NCBI GenBank assembly: GCA_031432545.1
Contig: JAVKGX010000004.1
Coordinates: 120,686-184,685, forward strand
Direction: 5' to 3'
Source: Armatimonadota bacterium
Lineage (GTDB): Bacteria > Sysuimicrobiota > Sysuimicrobiia > Sysuimicrobiales > Sysuimicrobiaceae
Length of the DNA: 64,000 nucleotides
The notes beneath the pieces are model-generated. The model was given only the letters and a program-made list of their open reading frames with translations, ran no database searches and had not been told where the DNA came from. The translations under genes were made by a program, and so were the position numbers. Positions 20,061 through 27,895 of the stretch are shown here, piece by piece (positions within the stretch are counted from its first letter, which is position 1; the number at the start of each line of letters is the position of its first letter).

Positions 20061-20816
20061 TCACAGGATCTTGCTCAAGAACAGTTTCGTCCGGTCCAAA
20101 GAAGGCCGGGTGAACAGGTCGTCCGGGGGTGCCACTTCCAGGACCCGTCCCTGGTCCATGAAGACGACCCGGTGACCGACCTCGCGCGCGAATCCCATCT
20201 CGTGTGTCACCACCAGCATCGTCATCCCCTCGCGGGCCAGTCCCTTCATGACGTCCAGAACTTCCTTGATCATTTCCGGATCCAGGGCCGATGTCGGCTC
20301 GTCGAACATCATGATCTTGGGATTCATCGCCAGCGCCCGGGCGATCGCCACCCGCTGCTGCTGTCCGCCCGACAGCTGAGACGGGTAGGCTTGCGCCTTC
20401 TCGGGAATTCCGACCTTCTCCAACAGATGCCGGGCGATCCGTTCCGCCTCCTCCCGCGTCCGCCTGCGGACGACCCGCTGGGCAAGCGTGAGGTTGTCCA
20501 GCACCGTCAGGTGCCCGAAGAGGTTGAACTGCTGGAAGACCATGCCGACTTCCGCGCGAATCTGGTTGATGTTGCGGGGGTTGCGGCTCACCTCGATGCC
20601 ATCGACGAGGATCCGCCCACGTTCGGGCAACTCCAGCCCGTTGATGCAGCGCAGCAACGTGCTCTTGCCCGACCCGCTGGGCCCGATGATGACCACCACC
20701 TCCCCGGAGGCGATGTCCAGGTGGATGTCGTGGAGTACGTGCAGCGGACCGAACCACTTGTGGACGCCCTCGATCCGCACGATCGCCCGGGCATCCGACG
20801 GCTGCGCCACCGCCAT
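20061..20816 (-). CDS. Polar amino-acid ABC transporter ATP-binding protein (GlnQ-like)
   Basis: A 251-residue ATPase of the His/Glu/Gln/Arg transporter group. Walker [10 protein letters not shown] (residues 45-53), VFQQFNLF Q-loop, signature [14 protein letters not shown] (near 148-161), Walker [14 protein letters not shown] and switch VTHEMGFA are all present. The family-specific [15 protein letters not shown] opening is typical of GlnQ. ATG 20816 lies 11 bp after the permease stop. It belongs to the three-gene importer 20061-22573. Amino-acid specificity is not determined. Confidence 0.93.
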   Translation of the reverse strand: MAVAQPSDARAIVRIEGVHKWFGPLHVLHDIHLDIASGEVVVIIGPSGSGKSTLLRCINGLELPERGRILVDGIEVSRNPRNINQIRAEVGMVFQQFNLFGHLTVLDNLTLAQRVVRRRTREEAERIARHLLEKVGIPEKAQAYPSQLSGGQQQRVAIARALAMNPKIMMFDEPTSALDPEMIKEVLDVMKGLAREGMTMLVVTHEMGFAREVGHRVVFMDQGRVLEVAPPDDLFTRPSLDRTKLFLSKIL

Positions 20817-20827
20817 CGTCCGACCTC

Positions 20828-21619
20828 CTACCGGCCCCGCCCGGTGGCCCGCTCCAGCAGCCGCACCCCCGCTGAGCCCGCCAGCGTCATCATCAGGTAC
20901 AGCAGCGCCACCATATTGTACGTCTCGAACGACCGGAAGGTCCTCGCCACGTTGAGGTTGCCCGAATACGTCAGCTCCGTCACGGAGATGACCGAGGCCA
21001 GTGAGGAGTCCTTCAGCAGCGCGACGAAGTCGTTGCCCAGCGGCGGTAGAATGATGCGGATAGCCTGGGGCAGGACCACGTAGCGCATCGCCTGACCGTT
21101 CGACATGCCCAACGACAGCGCCGCCTCCACCTGACCTCGGGGGATGGCCTCGATCCCGGCCCGATAAACCTCCGCGAGGTATGCGCCGTAGCCGATCCCC
21201 AATCCCAGCACTGCGCGCACCACGTTGTCGCGCCAGAACCGCATCTGGGTCGCGTCGGCCAGCCACGGCGTCAGCACGAACGCGATGTACAGCAGCAGCA
21301 CCAGCAGCGGCACCCCGCGGACCACCTCGATGTACAGGATGGCCGGCGTGCGCAGCCACGGGCTCCCGGACACCCGCATCAGTCCGGCCACCAGACCGAT
21401 GACCAACGCGAGCCCGTACGAAGCCACCGTCAGGTACAGGGTGACGACGATCCCCGAGCCCAGGAAGCGCAACGTCTGCAGGTAGATCTCAGAACCCGCG
21501 ATGCGTGCGGCCACCAGGCCCCCCGAGATGGCCAGCACGAGCACCCACCACGGGAAACGGTGCAGAGGCAGGGGGAAGACGCGCCCCGTGCCCGGTGCAG
21601 CTGTGTGCGGCTGCGACAT
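20828..21619 (-). CDS. Polar amino-acid ABC transporter permease (GlnP/HisM-like)
   Basis: A 263-residue inner-membrane subunit with five or so hydrophobic segments. The family block [19 protein letters not shown] and the EAA loop ([22 protein letters not shown]) identify it as an amino-acid permease of the HisM/GlnP class. Only one permease gene is present, so the channel is probably a homodimer. It sits between the binding protein and ATPase genes. Confidence 0.93.
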   Translation of the reverse strand: MSQPHTAAPGTGRVFPLPLHRFPWWVLVLAISGGLVAARIAGSEIYLQTLRFLGSGIVVTLYLTVASYGLALVIGLVAGLMRVSGSPWLRTPAILYIEVVRGVPLLVLLLYIAFVLTPWLADATQMRFWRDNVVRAVLGLGIGYGAYLAEVYRAGIEAIPRGQVEAALSLGMSNGQAMRYVVLPQAIRIILPPLGNDFVALLKDSSLASVISVTELTYSGNLNVARTFRSFETYNMVALLYLMMTLAGSAGVRLLERATGRGR

Positions 21620-21766
21620 CGCGAACCCTCGAGCTTCAGTGCCCTGTCGTCGCCGGCCTGCGCACGTTGGCCGCGAGGCGCCCGGTCACCCGGACGGGCA
21701 GCCGCCCAAACGAAGGAGACCGGCGCGGGTCGGCCCCGCAGTTCCGGTCCCCTTCGGCCCCTGAGC

Positions 21767-22573
21767 CTACTGCGTCGGCTTCCACTCCACGAACCACTTC
21801 CGCTTCAGCTCGTCCAGCCTGCCGTTCTCGCGCAGGGTCCGCAGCGCCGCGTTGAACGCATCGACCAGTTCCGGGTTGCCCTTGCGGACCACGATGCCCA
21901 GCTGCTCGCTGGTCATCATCTCCCCCACGGTCTTCAGGCGGCCCGGGTTGGTCCCCATGTAACCCTGTCCGGCCACGCTGTCGATGATGACCGCGTCGAC
22001 GTCGCGGTTCATCAACGCCTGTACGGCCAGGTCGAACGTGCGGTAGCGGCGGACGTCGCGGATCTTGCCCTCCTTCTGCATCTCTGTCGCCAGCTGGTCG
22101 TTGGTCGTGCCGATCTGGACGGCCACGACCTTGTCGGATAGGTCGTCCGCACCGCCGATACGGGTCTCGTCCTCCCGCACCATCACAACCTGTCCGATCT
22201 CGGTGTACGGCTCGGTGAAGTCCACCTTCTCCGCCCTCTGCTCTGTGATCGTGATGCCGGAGATCGCCACGTCGAAGTCGCCCTTTTCCACCCCGGCCAG
22301 GACGCCCTCCCACGCGACGCTCTGGATCTGCGGTCTGCAGTTGACGAGGTTGCAGATCTCGTTGATCAGGTCGATGTCGAACCCGATGAGGTTCTTCTCC
22401 GCGTCGAGCATCTCGAACGGCGGGTAGGTAGCGTCGGTGGCCACCCGGATCGTCCGGCCGCCGAGGTCCGGCAGCTGTCCTGCGGCCTGACCGGGCGCCG
22501 GTTGCTCTGCCGCGCGCGGCGCGCAGCCCGCCACCGCTACCGCAGCGGCGATACACAGAATCAGCCAACGCAT
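21767..22573 (-). CDS. Polar amino-acid ABC transporter substrate-binding lipoprotein
   Basis: A 268-residue family 3 solute-binding protein. The signal peptide ends in a lipobox, VAGC, with Cys at about residue 17, so the protein is lipid-anchored. The mature part shows the family hallmarks: VATDATYPPFEML, GFDIDLINEI, a WEGVLAGVEKGDFDVAISG stretch and the C-terminal LKRKWF. ATG 22573 was chosen because it starts the signal peptide. A gap of 147 bp separates it from the permease; the region contains no gene. Confidence 0.92.
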   Translation of the reverse strand: MRWLILCIAAAVAVAGCAPRAAEQPAPGQAAGQLPDLGGRTIRVATDATYPPFEMLDAEKNLIGFDIDLINEICNLVNCRPQIQSVAWEGVLAGVEKGDFDVAISGITITEQRAEKVDFTEPYTEIGQVVMVREDETRIGGADDLSDKVVAVQIGTTNDQLATEMQKEGKIRDVRRYRTFDLAVQALMNRDVDAVIIDSVAGQGYMGTNPGRLKTVGEMMTSEQLGIVVRKGNPELVDAFNAALRTLRENGRLDELKRKWFVEWKPTQ

Positions 22574-22674
22574 GCCGAATCCCTCCCTCGTGCCAGGCGC
22601 GTTACGTCGCGCGGGCGCATGGACTGACTTCGGGCCGAGCCGAGTACAGTCCTGCCGGGGTCCCGCCGCGCACT

Positions 22675-23673
22675 CTACCGTCGGGCATCCGACCGCGTCA
22701 GCACCTCCGGGTTCACGGGGTTGGGCGGCCGCCTCCCGGTGAGGACGGCGACGCAGTTCTCCGCCGCCAGCTCGGCCATGCGGGCGCGGGTCGCATGGGT
22801 GGCGCTGGCGATGTGCGGCGCGAGCACGACGTTGTCCAGAGAGCACAGCGGAGAGTGTGGTGGCAGCGGCTCGGTCTCGAAGACATCCAGCCCCGCGGCG
22901 GCGATGCGCCTTTGGGACAGAGCCTCGTACAGCGCCTGCTCGTCGACGACGGGCCCGCGCGCGGTGTTCACGAGGATGGCGGTCGGTTTCATCAGTGCCA
23001 GGCGTTCGCGGCCGATCAGGTGGCGGGTCTGCGGGGTGAGCGGTGTGTGGAGGCTCACGAAGTCCGACTCGCGGAGCAGCTCGTCCAGCTGTCGGTATTC
23101 GATCCCCAGCTCAGCCTCCAGATCCCGTCGACGGGAACGGCTGTGGTACAGCACACGCATCCGGAACCCCGCCGCTCGACGGGCGACGGCGCTGCCGATC
23201 CGGCCCAGCCCCACGAGTCCGAGCGTCCGGCCGTGGACGTCGTGCCCGAGCAGCAGCGTCGGTTGCCAGGACGTCCACCGCCCCGACCGCACGTAGCGGT
23301 CGGCCTCCGGGACCCGTCGCGCGGCGGCCATCAGCAGCGCCCAGGCGAAGTCCGCGGTCGTCTCGGTGAGCACACCTGGCGTGTTCGTGACGACGATCCC
23401 GCGGCGCGTGGCGGCGGGCACGTCCACGTTGTCGTAGCCCACCGCCACGTTGCTCACGACGCGCAGCCGGGGGGCCCGCGCGAACACCTCCTCGTCCATG
23501 CGGTCGGTGAGCAGAGACACGATCCCGTGGGCCGCCTCGGCTTCGGCAAGCAGCACGTCTCGCGGTGGAGGCTCTTCCGGCCGCTCCCACATCCGCACTT
23601 CGCAGTGCTCGGCGAGGATCTCCAGCGCGCGCCCGGGAAGCGGGCGGCAGACGTACGCGATCGGTCTGTCCAT
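22675..23673 (-). CDS. D-glycerate dehydrogenase / glyoxylate-hydroxypyruvate reductase
   Basis: A 332-residue D-2-hydroxyacid dehydrogenase. The NAD-binding motif [19 protein letters not shown], the catalytic-region [13 protein letters not shown] and the C-terminal [13 protein letters not shown] (active-site His) are present. Similarity to GyaR-type glyoxylate reductases is the best match by motif. The enzyme interconverts glycerate and hydroxypyruvate or glycolate and glyoxylate. The start is ATG 23673. It may act with the GarR-like reductase at the left end of the window in C3 acid metabolism, although the two are 19 kb apart. Confidence 0.88.
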   Translation of the reverse strand: MDRPIAYVCRPLPGRALEILAEHCEVRMWERPEEPPPRDVLLAEAEAAHGIVSLLTDRMDEEVFARAPRLRVVSNVAVGYDNVDVPAATRRGIVVTNTPGVLTETTADFAWALLMAAARRVPEADRYVRSGRWTSWQPTLLLGHDVHGRTLGLVGLGRIGSAVARRAAGFRMRVLYHSRSRRRDLEAELGIEYRQLDELLRESDFVSLHTPLTPQTRHLIGRERLALMKPTAILVNTARGPVVDEQALYEALSQRRIAAAGLDVFETEPLPPHSPLCSLDNVVLAPHIASATHATRARMAELAAENCVAVLTGRRPPNPVNPEVLTRSDARR

Positions 23674-23764
23674 CGGCTGCCTCGCGAACCGGTGTCGGGG
23701 TCCCGAACGTAGGAGGACAGGTGGAAGGTACGATGGGTGGTAGAGCGGCTCCTGCCGGAGGTCG

Positions 23765-24325
23765 ATGATGCGAACCCTCACGGTCGGCCTGATTGCGCTG
23801 CTCTTGGCCGCGCCGGCCCTGTCCCAGGAACGCGCAGCCCCTACGCCTCCGCCCGAAGACGTCCCGATCGTCTCCGGGCAGCGCATCGGTCCCATCACGG
23901 TCAGCATGACACCGCAGCAAATGGTCCGGATCCTGGGCCAACCGGAACGCATCGACCGCTACCCGGAGCGTAACATCCTGTCGTACGACTGGAAGCCGTC
24001 CGGGTATCTCGTATCGTTCCGTCTGGACAACCAGAGAGTACGCGTCGTGGCGGTCTACGGAGCGATCCAGGGTTTCAAGACCGATCGCAACATCCGGCTC
24101 CTCATGCCCATCTCCCGCGCCGAGGCGGCCTATGGAAAGGGCCATGGGTACGTTCGGACCGACTGCCCGCAGGACAGGATCACCCTGATCCGCTACCACC
24201 GCCTCGGGCTGCAGTTCGCCGCCGCCCACGACCCCGGCAAGCCCATCCACGGCATCATCTTCAACATCGGAGTCTTTGACCCCGCAGCCCTGCCGGAGCA
24301 GAGGGTTCGGTGCGCAACGGACTGA
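23765..24325 (+). CDS. Secreted protein of unknown function, paralogue 1
   Basis: A 186-residue protein with a clear signal peptide ([21 protein letters not shown]). I do not recognise the family. The mature part contains [14 protein letters not shown]-like opening segments, [20 protein letters not shown] and [12 protein letters not shown], which are repeated in the next gene. It is one of the few plus-strand genes. The downstream gene starts before this one ends, so the pair is translationally coupled. A single Cys in mid-protein (DCPQD) aligns with one in the paralogue. Confidence 0.7.
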   Translation: MMRTLTVGLIALLLAAPALSQERAAPTPPPEDVPIVSGQRIGPITVSMTPQQMVRILGQPERIDRYPERNILSYDWKPSGYLVSFRLDNQRVRVVAVYGAIQGFKTDRNIRLLMPISRAEAAYGKGHGYVRTDCPQDRITLIRYHRLGLQFAAAHDPGKPIHGIIFNIGVFDPAALPEQRVRCATD

Positions 24326-24897
24326 TGGGACGGTCGGCGCTCGCGTTCGTAGCGGCCGCCCTGCTGGCCTCCGGCGCGGCTGCGGCGCCCAACGACTCCC
24401 AGTCCACCCCTCTGCCTACGCTGCGCATCGTCCCGGGCCAGGGCATCGGCCCGTACTCGTTGCGGGCCGGCCTGGACGGCCTGGTCCGCACCATCGGCAC
24501 CGAGGGGATGCACAGGACGATCGTGGACATGGCGGAAGCCACGCGGGAGTGTGACAGGCGGACGACCGGCCGCCTGATCCGGTTGGAGTGGCGGCAGCTG
24601 GGGCTGTGGCTGACCGCCGACGAGGCCTCGCGCGCGGTGCGCGTCCTAAGCGCCTATGGCACCGAACAGCGCTTCGTCACCGACCGAGGCGTCCGCCTGG
24701 GATCGTCCGCCGACGCTGTTGCGCGGCTGTACGGAGGCGACTTCGACCGCATATCGTGCCGAGTACCACGCGCCGACGCAACCGCGGTGATTTTCCGCTA
24801 CACCACGCTGGGGATCCAGTTCACGGCAGCCTACGGCTCTGCGCTCGGCGGCGGCCGCTTGTTCGAGATCGGTGTCTTCGCTCCGGGCACGTTCTGA
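24310..24897 (+). CDS. Secreted protein of unknown function, paralogue 2
   Basis: A 195-residue protein with a signal peptide. Shared features with the preceding gene are GQGIGPYSLRAGLDGLVRTIG, VLSAYGTEQRFVTDRGVRLG, a Cys-containing mid-segment and TTLGIQFTAAYG. The likely start is GTG 24310, but ATG 24325, which overlaps the previous stop as TGATG, gives an equally good signal peptide. The two genes look like an old tandem duplication. No function can be assigned. Confidence 0.68.
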   Translation: MRNGLMGRSALAFVAAALLASGAAAAPNDSQSTPLPTLRIVPGQGIGPYSLRAGLDGLVRTIGTEGMHRTIVDMAEATRECDRRTTGRLIRLEWRQLGLWLTADEASRAVRVLSAYGTEQRFVTDRGVRLGSSADAVARLYGGDFDRISCRVPRADATAVIFRYTTLGIQFTAAYGSALGGGRLFEIGVFAPGTF

Positions 24898-24907
24898 ACG
24901 GGGGGTT

Positions 24908-25765
24908 TTATCGGAAGGCGTCGGTCACCGCGCGGCCGTCCCAATCTCCTGGGACCGGTATCCCCAGCAACCACAGTGCGGTCGCCGCGGTGTCGTAGAT
25001 GCGGACCGCCTGGGAGATCGTGCCGCCTGCGCGAACGTGACTCCCGAAGACCAGCCACGGGATCGTGACCTCCTCCGGTCGGGCGCCGCCGTGCCTGCGG
25101 CCCAAACCCCCGTGGTCTGACGTCACGATGACGGTCAGCGGGATCCCCGAGCGGCTCGCCCCCTCCAGAAAGCCCGCCAGCGCCTCCAGGGACCTGCGAA
25201 CGCTCTCGCGGTAGTTGTGGCTTTCCCAGCTCCACCGGTGCCCGGCGTCGTCGGGGTCGGCGACGTGGACGAACAGCAAGGCCGGTCGGTGTCCCAGTCG
25301 TTCGGCCGCCTGGCGGAGCACACCATCAGCTCGGTACCGTGGATAGGGAAGGTAACGAAACAACCGAACGGATCCCGGGCGCGCGAAGATCTCCAGCTTC
25401 AACTTCGCAACGATCATCTCCGCGCCCATTCCCGCACGCGTGGCGATCTCCATGACGGTCGGCACGCCGACGTATGCGTCTCCCTTCCGCCAGTTGTTGT
25501 GCCGCACCCCATGCCCTGCCACGTCCCAGCCAGTCAGCATCGAGGCGTGTGCCGGCAGGGTGCTGCTGGGGACCACCGTTCGCGCACGGAACGTTACCGC
25601 CCCCGCCGAGCGCAAAGCAGGTGGCAGGAGCGCTTCGGCGGCGTCGCCCCGCAACCCGTCAATGCTGATCACGACCACCGCGCGCAGCCGTTGAGGCGAC
25701 TGAGCACCCGCGGATGCCGCCAGCACGAGGATGAGCAGCAGCACGCGCAAACACGTATTCTCCAT
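24908..25765 (-). CDS. Exported alkaline-phosphatase-superfamily / nucleotide pyrophosphatase-like protein
   Basis: A 285-residue secreted protein with a signal peptide of about 21 residues. The metal-binding pattern of the phosphodiesterase/alkaline phosphatase superfamily is visible: VVISIDGLRGD (first Asp), PSSTLPAHASMLTG (nucleophile Thr/Ser region and His), HVADPDDAGH (Asp and His) and VTSDHGGLGRRHGG (Asp-His pair). It is shorter than most relatives (about 400 residues), lacking some insertions. It is likely a periplasmic or extracellular phosphohydrolase. It converges with the two secreted paralogues. Confidence 0.85.
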   Translation of the reverse strand: MENTCLRVLLLILVLAASAGAQSPQRLRAVVVISIDGLRGDAAEALLPPALRSAGAVTFRARTVVPSSTLPAHASMLTGWDVAGHGVRHNNWRKGDAYVGVPTVMEIATRAGMGAEMIVAKLKLEIFARPGSVRLFRYLPYPRYRADGVLRQAAERLGHRPALLFVHVADPDDAGHRWSWESHNYRESVRRSLEALAGFLEGASRSGIPLTVIVTSDHGGLGRRHGGARPEEVTIPWLVFGSHVRAGGTISQAVRIYDTAATALWLLGIPVPGDWDGRAVTDAFR

Positions 25766-25801
25766 TGCGCTCTGCCCGGGTTTGTCGGTAAAATATTGAA
25801 C

Positions 25802-25876
25802 GTCAGCGAGAAGCGGATCCCGAAGGGCAAGCGCGGGGAGACCCGCACCGGTCAGTCGGGGAGCGCACTCGCTGAC
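25802..25876. promoter_or_regulatory. Structured inverted-repeat element between the XRE regulator and the phosphatase gene
   Basis: A 9-bp inverted repeat (25802-25810 with 25868-25876) encloses two smaller hairpins, one with a UUCG-type loop if read on the minus strand and one with a GAGA loop if read on the plus strand. On the minus strand it lies 18 bp after the XRE stop and is followed by an AT-rich run, so it could be a terminator for XRE or a leader of the phosphatase gene. I do not match it to a known RNA family. Confidence 0.4.
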
Positions 25877-25894
25877 TTTGCTTGTTGCCTGCCC

Positions 25895-26464
25895 CTAATT
25901 CCTCTTGCGGCGTCGGATCCAGGTCCTGATCGCGTCCCGTGTGACCTCCCAGGCATGCCATGCGGCGTTGCGGGCGACGCTGTAGGTCGTCTCCTCGAGG
26001 ACCGGGGGAATCTTGCGGGTGCGCAGGGCACCGCGGATGTCCAGCGGGAGTGCGGGCAGCACGTCCCGTTCGAAATCCATCCCGTCCAGGAAGCGCACGA
26101 TCTCGTCGGGCGGGACGCAACCGCTGATTTCGGCCGGCAGCTGCTCCAATCGGTGCAGCAACTCCAGGTGCCTGTGATGCAACCGCTGCTCCAGGCGTTC
26201 CAGCGCCGCCACCGGGTCCGATTCAGCCGGTGGCTCCGCGTACCCCTCCAGGAAGTACGCAGGAGGCCGGTTGAGCACCTCGCACAGCCGCAAGAAAGTC
26301 TCGAACTTCGGGAAGGCCTTGCCGCGTTCCCAGTCCCCGACAGCCACGGCACTGCGCAGCGCGAGCAGCCGGCTGAGGTCGCGCTGCGACAGGCCGGCAG
26401 CTACACGCGCCTCATGCACGCGTAGCCCGAAGGTTCTCCGCACGTCCGTCAGGAGTCGACCCAT
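25895..26464 (-). CDS. XRE-family helix-turn-helix regulator
   Basis: A 189-residue DNA-binding protein. The N-terminal HTH spans residues 14-70: LRVHEARVAAGLSQRDLSRLL with a recognition-helix region VAVGDWERGK. The C-terminal 110 residues are helical (LEQRLHHRHLELLHRLEQLP) with a basic end (RTWIRRRKRN) and match no known ligand domain that I recognise. ATG 26464 follows a strong GGAGGG. It is transcribed away from the zf-HC2 gene, sharing a 202-bp divergent promoter region with a TAGAAT -10-like box, so self-regulation is plausible. Confidence 0.85.
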   Translation of the reverse strand: MGRLLTDVRRTFGLRVHEARVAAGLSQRDLSRLLALRSAVAVGDWERGKAFPKFETFLRLCEVLNRPPAYFLEGYAEPPAESDPVAALERLEQRLHHRHLELLHRLEQLPAEISGCVPPDEIVRFLDGMDFERDVLPALPLDIRGALRTRKIPPVLEETTYSVARNAAWHAWEVTRDAIRTWIRRRKRN

Positions 26465-26666
26465 CGCCCTTCCCTCCACGTAGATCCATTCTATCTCGGT
26501 CCCGGAGCACCCGTAGGAAATACTTTGTGCCGCCGCTAGAAATGACTCAGGCGTTGTGCGACCATTTGTTCGATACTCGAGCGAGGATTTGAGACGGCCC
26601 GTGGGGAACGTATCCCAAAGCGAGCGCCGACGGCGTTGCGTGTTTGAGGGCAGTTGGGAGGCCAGG

Positions 26667-27254
26667 ATGCCGCGAACCGAAGACGAAGATGCGTTGGAGC
26701 GTACGCTCCGACGGCGGCTGTATCGCAAGGACTGCCCGCCCCCCGAGGTGCTGGGCGAGATGCGCTTGGGGCTGCTCTCTCCGGCCAGGTCCGACGCGTT
26801 GGAGCACCACCTCCGCGACTGTCCGCACTGCCGGGCGGAGCTGCAATCCCTCGACCGGCTGCTGCAAACCGAAGACCGGGAGCGATCCGGCCTGCGCCGC
26901 CTGCTCGGCCGACTCATACCCCCGTCCATGGTGGCGGAGCGGCCGGCGTTCGCGTTGAGGGGCGGCGGTCGCCTGACCGACGCGACGTACGAGGCCGGTG
27001 ACTTCACGGTCATGCTGGCCATCCACGAAGATCCACAGGACCCACACGCTAGATCCATCCTGGGCATGCTCACTTCCGGATACGAGACCTCACTGGACGG
27101 GACCGCCTTCCTTGCCGGCGAGGCCGGCCACCTCGAAGCAGAGATCGACGAAGACGGCCAGTTCGCCTTCTCGGGGGTCGTGCCGGGGCGCTACGTGCTG
27201 GACCTGGAGGTCGGCTCGGTGCGCGTGGAACTCGAGCCGCTGGAGATTCGCTAA
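26667..27254 (+). CDS. zf-HC2 (anti-sigma-like) domain protein
   Basis: A 195-residue cytoplasmic protein. Residues about 20-60 contain the HxxxCxxC zinc motif (LEHHLRDCPHCRAEL) of ZAS-type anti-sigma factors. The rest has no membrane segment and ends in a small beta domain (FAFSGVVPGRYVLDLEVGSVRVELEPLEIR) like carboxypeptidase-regulatory modules. No sigma factor gene is adjacent, which is unusual for a ZAS protein. The ATG at 26667 with GGGAGG upstream is preferred over a longer reading from 26556. It ends about 65 bp before the promoter of the riboswitch array. Confidence 0.75.
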   Translation: MPRTEDEDALERTLRRRLYRKDCPPPEVLGEMRLGLLSPARSDALEHHLRDCPHCRAELQSLDRLLQTEDRERSGLRRLLGRLIPPSMVAERPAFALRGGGRLTDATYEAGDFTVMLAIHEDPQDPHARSILGMLTSGYETSLDGTAFLAGEAGHLEAEIDEDGQFAFSGVVPGRYVLDLEVGSVRVELEPLEIR

Positions 27255-27319
27255 AGCGCCGACGATGGCACGGGACTTGCTCATTTTCGGTGCGGGCGGC
27301 AGCCGCGCCAGCGTTCAGG

Positions 27320-27348
27320 TTGACAGGATCGGTTGCCGTGGGTAGCGT
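27320..27348 (+). promoter_or_regulatory. Sigma-A-type promoter for the riboswitch array
   Basis: A perfect -35 TTGACA (27320-27325) and a -10-like TAGCGT (27343-27348) are separated by 17 bp. The predicted start near 27355 lies just before the first c-di-GMP aptamer (27369), which fits a riboswitch leader. Confidence 0.65.
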
Positions 27349-27368
27349 AAAGACAACCGAATAGCAGG

Positions 27369-27457
27369 ACCGTTCGAAGGGGCAAACCCGCAGCAATGCG
27401 GGGACGCAAAGCCTACGGGACCGCCGATCTGGCGGTCGGCCGGGTTGCCGAAGCGGT
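27369..27457 (+). promoter_or_regulatory. c-di-GMP-I (GEMM) riboswitch aptamer 1
   Basis: The GEMM core is plain: GGCAAACC, a hairpin with a GCAA tetraloop (CCCGCA-GCAA-TGCGGG), GGGACGCAAAGCC, a GC stem, then GCCGGGTTGCCG. The closing P1 helix pairs ACCGTTCG (27369-27376) with CGAAGCGGT (27449-27457), with one bulged G. The G directly before CAAACC is the base that selects c-di-GMP over cGAMP in this class. An intrinsic terminator starts 8 nt downstream, so this copy can act by transcription termination. Confidence 0.93.
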
Positions 27458-27464
27458 CAGATAG

Positions 27465-27496
27465 GCCCACTTCGACGTCGTCGCGGTGGGCTTTTT
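27465..27496 (+). terminator. Intrinsic terminator behind riboswitch 1
   Basis: GCCCAC (27465-27470) pairs with GTGGGC (27486-27491), followed by TTTTT (27492-27496). The CTTCG directly inside the 5' arm can instead pair with CGAAG of the aptamer P1 3' strand, so P1 formation (ligand bound) and an anti-terminator compete. That predicts termination when c-di-GMP is bound. Confidence 0.75.
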
Positions 27497-27517
27497 CATT
27501 GTAGCTGACCGTGTCAT

Positions 27518-27589
27518 CCGGACCGGGACATCCCCCCCTGCGTTCCGGTCCGGGGACGCCGCCGTGCGGGCCGCGTAGGCCCGCACGGC
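27518..27589 (+). other. Two strong hairpins between riboswitches 1 and 2
   Basis: A 9-bp stem pairs 27518-27526 with 27545-27553, and a perfect 12-bp stem pairs 27561-27572 with 27578-27589 around a 5-nt loop. Neither is followed by a T-run. They may insulate the aptamers, stall polymerase or be processing sites. No coding potential is apparent in this spacer. Confidence 0.5.
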
Positions 27590-27654
27590 GTATATCGCAC
27601 TGCCGACCGGTGCGGGGGTACCCGTCGGTTGGGGGGGAAAACCGAGTCGCATCC

Positions 27655-27738
27655 GGTTCGAAGGGGCAAACCTGCAGCGATGCGGGGACGCAAAGCCGAC
27701 GGGACCGCCCCCGAGGCGGTCGGCCGGGCTGCCGAACC
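27655..27738 (+). promoter_or_regulatory. c-di-GMP-I (GEMM) riboswitch aptamer 2
   Basis: The same core as copy 1 is present: GGCAAACC (27665-27672), a GCGA tetraloop hairpin, GGGACGCAAAGCC and GCCGGGCTGCCG. P1 is a perfect GGTTCG/CGAACC helix (27655-27660 with 27733-27738). Downstream, ACCAC overlapping the P1 3' strand can pair with GTGGT at 27780-27784 in an alternative stem; there is no T-run, so its output mechanism is unclear. Confidence 0.92.
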
Positions 27739-27799
27739 ACGCAGGTGCGCGCTTCGGACCCTGACAGGGGCGGGCGCTTGTGGTCTTCCGGCGCGCAAG

Positions 27800-27887
27800 C
27801 CCCTCGACAAAGGCAAACCCGCAGCGATGCGGGGACGCAAAGCCTACGGGACCGCCACCGAGGCGGTCGGCCGGGCTGCCGAAGGGG
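27800..27887 (+). promoter_or_regulatory. c-di-GMP-I (GEMM) riboswitch aptamer 3, overlapping the ribosome-binding site
   Basis: The core is nearly identical to copies 1 and 2. P1 pairs CCCCTCG (27800-27806) with CGAAGGGG (27880-27887). The G-run 27884-27889 is also the only credible Shine-Dalgarno sequence for the downstream TTG at 27896, six bases away. Ligand-stabilised P1 would hide it, so this copy is expected to block translation when c-di-GMP is high. Confidence 0.92.
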
Positions 27888-27895
27888 GGCGCTCC

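Noticed and set aside
27561-27589. Intrinsic terminator
   Set aside because: The 12-bp stem is not followed by a T-run on either strand.
27629-27895. N-terminal extension of the riboswitch-controlled hydrolase
   Set aside because: It would translate aptamers 2 and 3 into repeated KPAAMRGRKA-type peptide; the signal peptide begins after TTG 27896.
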